Below, piece by piece: positions 4,064 through 7,602 of a DNA stretch of 7,602 nucleotides. Under the pieces are notes generated by a model. That model ran no database searches. It worked only from the letters and a program-made list of their open reading frames with translations, and was not told the origin of the DNA. Each line of letters starts with the position of its first letter. The stretch's first letter is position 1. The position numbers were made by a program, and so were the translations under genes. Source of the stretch: CAYVQU01 sp964453155 (GTDB taxonomy: Bacteria; Chloroflexota; Anaerolineae; Anaerolineales; UBA11858); NCBI GenBank assembly GCA_964453155.1, contig CAYVQU010000224.1, forward strand, positions 1 through 7,602, in the 5' to 3' direction.

Positions 4064-7000
4064 ATGCAAAAGTTTCGTTTAAGTTTGATCATTTGTATCA
4101 TTTTCGTAGTGGGAATATTTCTTTTGATCAGCATCCGACCCACCCAGGCGCAGCGCGGCGCCGAGATCAATACACCACCTGCAATCCAAGTCGTCACCAG
4201 CGATCGTTCGGGCCTCACCTTTGACGTTCTCGTCCCCAATTATCAGCTTGAAAATCTCGTCACCCCCACAGGGCGGCTTGACCGCATTACCTATCCGGGG
4301 GCCGTATTTAACCCCTCGCTTGGGCAGCCCCAAATTCCGGTTCAAACTGCGCTGATTGGCATTCCCACGGACGCCGCGATTGTGGTCGAGATCATCTCCA
4401 AAGAGAGCATCCAATTATCTGGCACCTACTCCCTCGCCTCGGTTCCAACTTTAAGCTACCCCAATGGTCTATTTGCGGCGGGTGAGAAAACCTACCGTCC
4501 GGATGAGGCAATTTATCTGGCTGACCAATTTTTCCCCACGGAAGCGGTTCAACTCGGCCAACCGGCCTGGGTTCAAAATCAGCGGATGGTGGCAATTAGT
4601 GTGTATCCGTTCCAATACAATCCGGTCAGCGGGCAAGTGATCTGGCATTCGCGTGTGCGGATCAGGGTCGATTTTATTGAAAGCGCGTCCGATACTCACT
4701 CTGACTCCCAACCAAATGCTGCCAATCAGCCCGATTTTTTGGCGGCCTCATTCGCCCGCCCGCTTCTCAATTTCGACCAGGTTCAAGCATGGCAACCGGA
4801 TCAGTCCCGTCCAGTTGTAAGCAGCGATTTGGCTGCAACCCAAACTTCGACCGGCCAGAATCGCTACAAGATCACGGTCACCGCCGATGGGCTTTACAAA
4901 ATTACCTACGACGATCTCGATGATCACATGGCCGATATCGGCAGCGTCGACCCCCGAAAATTCCAGTTTATGAGTCAGGGAGCCGAAGTTGATATTTACG
5001 TCACAGGGGAAGCGGATGGCAATTTCGATGAAGGAGATGTGATCTATTTTTATGGGCAAAAATTTTACGGCGACCGGTTGGCCGAAATCTATGCCGCCGA
5101 AGATGACCTTTGGCGGTCGGTTTTCTATTTGTCGAATGGGCCCAGCGTCAATTTTGCGGCCCAAAATACAGCCACAATGTTCGAAAAATATACCGATGAG
5201 AACGTATACTGGCTGGTCGTGGGCGACTCAAATGGCTCCCGGATGGCAACCTTAGACGTCGATCCCACTGGAAATGCTGACCCAGCCGAAACTCATTTTC
5301 GAGAAACCAGCCATGCGGAGGAATCTGAACGCTGGTACACCTTCCATTACACCAGCGAAGACACCTGGTTCTGGCAAGATGTCTCCAACGGGTTCAGCAC
5401 TGTTACGAATACATATACGACGACCCTGTTTTCGGTCGCGACGACCCCAATCAGCGCCACTGTGCGCGGGGAGGTGGTGGCCCGCAATTTTTCGTCCAAC
5501 GCCAACGATCAACACACTAAATTCAAACTCAATGATATCGATTTAGTCGAGGCCTATTGGGACGACAACAAGCCCATGCGCTATGCATTTGAGGCCGAAA
5601 TCGATCAAAGCGAGCTGATCACGGGGGAAAACACCCTGTTTTTCACCTCCTACGGCGATGGAGCGGTGGCCATCCGCCATTATTTCGACTGGTTCGAGAT
5701 CGATTATCAACGCCTATTCCAGGCCGCAGGCAATCAGCTTAAATTTACCCAACCCGAGGCCGGCAATCATAAGTATGAAATCAGCAATTTTGGTGACACA
5801 ACCCAGGTGTTCGCCTTGGATATCACCACCCCATTAACCCCCACCCGCCTCACTTCTCCAGCGACTACGGCCGATACGGTCACAATCTCCACCACCAATG
5901 CGACCACGGCAACTTATTTCGTCGCCAGTGAGGCCGCCGCGCAGACGCCAACGATCCACTACTATGAACCGCCCGATCTGCTCAACACCAATAATGCCGC
6001 CAACTATGTTTTCATCGCCCACGCAGATTTTGTAACCGATACCCAGACCCTGGCCAATTACCGGGCCCAGCAGGGTTTTACCACGCGAGTGATCGATGTC
6101 GCTGACCTCTACAATGAATTCAACTACGGTATTTCTCATCCGCTGGCAATCAAGTCGTTTTTGAAATATGCGTTTGATAATTGGTCGACTGCCCCGAGTT
6201 ATGCCCTGTTAATTGGGGATGGACATTGGAACTATAAAAGTTTCAACACCGCCGATTACGGTGCTCCCAAAATTTATATGCCCCCCTATCTGGCGTGGGT
6301 CGATCCCTGGCAAGGAGAAATAGAGAGTACAAACTTACTGGCCAATGTCTCTGGAACCGATCCCCTCCCGGATGTCCACATTGGGCGGCTCCCCGTCAAT
6401 AGCACCACCGAACTCAATTATGCCATCGCTAAAATCATCAATTACGAAGCGGCCAGCCCCGCTCCCTGGCAGTTTAGGATGTTATTCGTGGCGGATAATT
6501 CCGATTCGGCCGGAAATTTTGCCAGTATCTCAGATAATATAATTACTGATCATATCGTCCCCGAACCCCTATACACCGCTGATACCATTTATCAGAGCGA
6601 TTTTGACTGTACGTCCCATTCTTCGGCCGCCTGTCAAGCCGTTACCCAGGCTATCACCACCACCTTGAACACCACCGGCACCCTGCTCCTTAGCTATCAC
6701 GGTCATGGTTCTGGCCGCTTGTGGTCGGATGAAAAGATTTTTGAAACTGGAGATATCACTGGACTGGCAAATGGCAGTCAACTCCCGGTCATCCTCTCCA
6801 TGGATTGCTGGGATGGCGCCTGGGCTTTCCCGGACGTATCCTTTAGCTCGTCGTATTATCCGGGGTTAATCGAAGAACTCGTGCGCGCCAATAACGACGG
6901 GGCGGTGGCAGCCTTTTCTCCAAGCGGTTTAGGAGTTGCCTCCGGGCATGATGACCTTCATCGGGGATTTTTAGAGTCACTATTTGATCATGATGAGTGG

Positions 7001-7153
7001 CAACTGGGACCCGCCGCACACAACGCCAAACTAAAGTATTATCAAAACTTTTCATCCGACCCTTATCTGCTCCACACCTACACGGTGATTGGCGATCCAG
7101 CACTTCAGATCCACCGGCCGCAGAAAGTTTACATCCCCTTGGTATTGAGGTGA
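4064..7153 (+). CDS. Secreted gingipain-type C25 cysteine protease (1029 aa)
   Basis: Residues 1-29 are a clear signal peptide: M-Q-K-F-R, a long Ile/Val/Leu/Phe core, and T-Q-A before Gln30 as a likely signal-peptidase site. About 40-250 resembles the C25 propeptide (G-Q-P-Q-I-P-V ... I-G-I-P). Around 267-330 come Y-K-I-T-V-x-x-D-G-L-Y-K-I-T-Y and then an Asp-rich G-N-F-D-E-G-D-V-I-Y-F-Y-G segment typical of this family and perhaps metal-binding. A beta-rich region follows. The peptidase domain spans about 646-1018 and holds L-I-G-D-G, H-I-G-R-L-P, Y-H-G-H-G-S with catalytic His881, and S-M-D-C-W-D-G with catalytic Cys915. The His-Cys spacing of 34 is close to that of gingipain RgpB. The protein ends in K-V-Y-I-P-L-V-L-R instead of a Por-type secretion domain. 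It probably works outside the membrane after removal of the propeptide; the substrate is unknown. Its TGA sits next to the S26-type peptidase reading frame, suggesting coexpression. Confidence 0.9.
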   Translation: MQKFRLSLIICIIFVVGIFLLISIRPTQAQRGAEINTPPAIQVVTSDRSGLTFDVLVPNYQLENLVTPTGRLDRITYPGAVFNPSLGQPQIPVQTALIGIPTDAAIVVEIISKESIQLSGTYSLASVPTLSYPNGLFAAGEKTYRPDEAIYLADQFFPTEAVQLGQPAWVQNQRMVAISVYPFQYNPVSGQVIWHSRVRIRVDFIESASDTHSDSQPNAANQPDFLAASFARPLLNFDQVQAWQPDQSRPVVSSDLAATQTSTGQNRYKITVTADGLYKITYDDLDDHMADIGSVDPRKFQFMSQGAEVDIYVTGEADGNFDEGDVIYFYGQKFYGDRLAEIYAAEDDLWRSVFYLSNGPSVNFAAQNTATMFEKYTDENVYWLVVGDSNGSRMATLDVDPTGNADPAETHFRETSHAEESERWYTFHYTSEDTWFWQDVSNGFSTVTNTYTTTLFSVATTPISATVRGEVVARNFSSNANDQHTKFKLNDIDLVEAYWDDNKPMRYAFEAEIDQSELITGENTLFFTSYGDGAVAIRHYFDWFEIDYQRLFQAAGNQLKFTQPEAGNHKYEISNFGDTTQVFALDITTPLTPTRLTSPATTADTVTISTTNATTATYFVASEAAAQTPTIHYYEPPDLLNTNNAANYVFIAHADFVTDTQTLANYRAQQGFTTRVIDVADLYNEFNYGISHPLAIKSFLKYAFDNWSTAPSYALLIGDGHWNYKSFNTADYGAPKIYMPPYLAWVDPWQGEIESTNLLANVSGTDPLPDVHIGRLPVNSTTELNYAIAKIINYEAASPAPWQFRMLFVADNSDSAGNFASISDNIITDHIVPEPLYTADTIYQSDFDCTSHSSAACQAVTQAITTTLNTTGTLLLSYHGHGSGRLWSDEKIFETGDITGLANGSQLPVILSMDCWDGAWAFPDVSFSSSYYPGLIEELVRANNDGAVAAFSPSGLGVASGHDDLHRGFLESLFDHDEWQLGPAAHNAKLKYYQNFSSDPYLLHTYTVIGDPALQIHRPQKVYIPLVLR

Positions 7154-7229
7154 ATTTCTGGCCGATCAAAACTATTCCATCGCAGATCCGCAATATCGCG
7201 CGGCTATATCCAAGCTTCTCCAGGTTGGC
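7154..7229 (+). other. Probable true 5' end of the S26-type peptidase gene (non-standard start or lost base)
   Basis: The S26 frame is open from 7149 and reads L-A-D-Q-N-Y-S-I-A-D-P-Q-Y-R-A-A-I-S-K-L-L-Q-V-G before the first ordinary start (TTG, 7230). This looks like natural protein and fits the front of related peptidases, where 'R-x-x-x-L-x-x-G-x-x-V-R-L-x-V-x-x-x-S-M-x-P' is usual. GAGGTG (7147-7152) lies 5 bases before an in-frame CTG at 7158, a workable but rare start. Alternatively, the GTG at 7150, overlapping the protease stop as GTGA, would read straight into this frame if one T were restored to the TTT at 7155-7157. Confidence 0.5.
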
Positions 7230-7595
7230 TTGCAGCCAGACGATCAGGTGCGCCTGAAAGTTACCAGTGGCAGTATGCGGCCAGTATTGCAAGCGGGAGA
7301 TTGGATTTGGGTCACTGCCGCGGACCCGACCACGATCCGCCGGGGAGATATCGTCGTGATGCGGGTAGCGGATCATTTTCTCACCCATCGGGTGGTGGCC
7401 CTAACCGCTGACGGATGCCAAACTAAAGGGGATAACAGCCTCCAGCCTGATCCCGAAATGGGTTACAAAGATATTTTGGGTCGGGTTACCCATCGTAAAA
7501 GAAATAACCGCCAGCAAATCTTAGATAAACATCCCCATTGGAGCCAATTCATCGGTGACTCTACTGCAGTAACTCAGGCAAAACAGAAGCGTTGA
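7230..7595 (+). CDS. S24/S26-family serine peptidase, SipW/ER signal-peptidase-like (121 aa from TTG)
   Basis: Numbered from the TTG, T-S-G-S15-M-R-P carries the catalytic serine of the SMxP box. R-R-G-D-I-V-V-M (37-44) is the usual strand after it. T-H53-R-V-V has His where bacterial LepB has Lys, so the dyad is of the archaeal/ER/SipW type. K-G-D-N-S-x-x-x-D (66-74) is the last conserved box, with Asp68 or Asp74 as third residue. No membrane helix is visible in the frame or in its upstream extension, so it is probably soluble. It is not the housekeeping signal peptidase. Stand-alone proteins of this type are often found near PqqD-like chaperones and nucleotidyltransferases in RiPP-type clusters; that link is recall, not shown here. 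The gene follows the C25 protease directly. The TTG start is conservative; translation probably begins upstream (CTG at 7158, giving 145 aa). The stop is 7 bases from the window end, so the next gene is unseen. Confidence 0.8.
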   Translation: MQPDDQVRLKVTSGSMRPVLQAGDWIWVTAADPTTIRRGDIVVMRVADHFLTHRVVALTADGCQTKGDNSLQPDPEMGYKDILGRVTHRKRNNRQQILDKHPHWSQFIGDSTAVTQAKQKR

Positions 7596-7602
7596 GCAAC
7601 AA

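Noticed and set aside
6997..7257. 86-aa plus-strand frame overlapping the end of the C25 gene
   Set aside because: Most of it is a shadow of the protease gene. Only its GTG at 7150 is of interest, as a possible out-of-frame coupled start of the S26-type peptidase.

Overview
The window looks like a piece of a Chloroflexota chromosome, probably Anaerolineae or a relative. This is inferred from protein style, not from a marker gene. The supporting signs are a secreted gingipain-type (C25) protease ending in the short tail KVYIPLVLR, an alkaline-phosphatase-fold/TPR fusion protein, a short peptide with a Tyr-x-Pro-Pro ... Ala-Gly-Ser pattern, and several palindromic intergenic repeats of kinds I recall from Chloroflexota and other environmental genomes. 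All supported genes are on the + strand.

Left part (1-1110): a compact two-gene unit. A possible promoter (41-68) precedes a 50-residue RiPP-precursor-like peptide (143-295) with a strong Shine-Dalgarno. A 244-residue exported protein (321-1055) follows, also with a near-perfect Shine-Dalgarno, and carries a C-terminal PEP-CTERM-like anchor. A perfect 12-bp hairpin with a T-rich tail (1077-1110) closes the unit.

Middle part (1123-3472): a 15-bp perfect palindromic repeat, a small single-pass membrane protein (1181-1402), an imperfect hairpin repeat (1417-1481) ending only 8 bases before the next start codon, and then a 660-residue cytoplasmic type I phosphodiesterase/nucleotide-pyrophosphatase-like enzyme fused to about seven TPR units (1490-3472).

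The 591-base gap 3473-4063 holds no credible gene. It is filled by palindromic elements: one of 126 bp with 11-bp terminal inverted repeats (3483-3608), then one of 278 bp with 10-bp terminal inverted repeats (3628-3905). The second has a third palindromic element nested inside it (3705-3830).

Right part (4064-7602): a 1029-residue secreted C25 cysteine protease with an intact His/Cys dyad, followed directly by an S24/S26 (SipW/ER-type signal-peptidase-like) serine peptidase with no visible membrane anchor. Coding-like sequence extends upstream of the first ordinary start codon of the latter, back to the end of the protease gene. It therefore either starts at a CTG or has lost one base near its 5' end.

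How the genes work together is uncertain. The most suggestive pairing is the RiPP-like peptide at the left edge and the stand-alone S26-type peptidase at the right edge, since such peptidases occur in RiPP-type clusters with PqqD-like proteins. No modifying enzyme or transporter is visible here, so any such system would have to continue outside the window.
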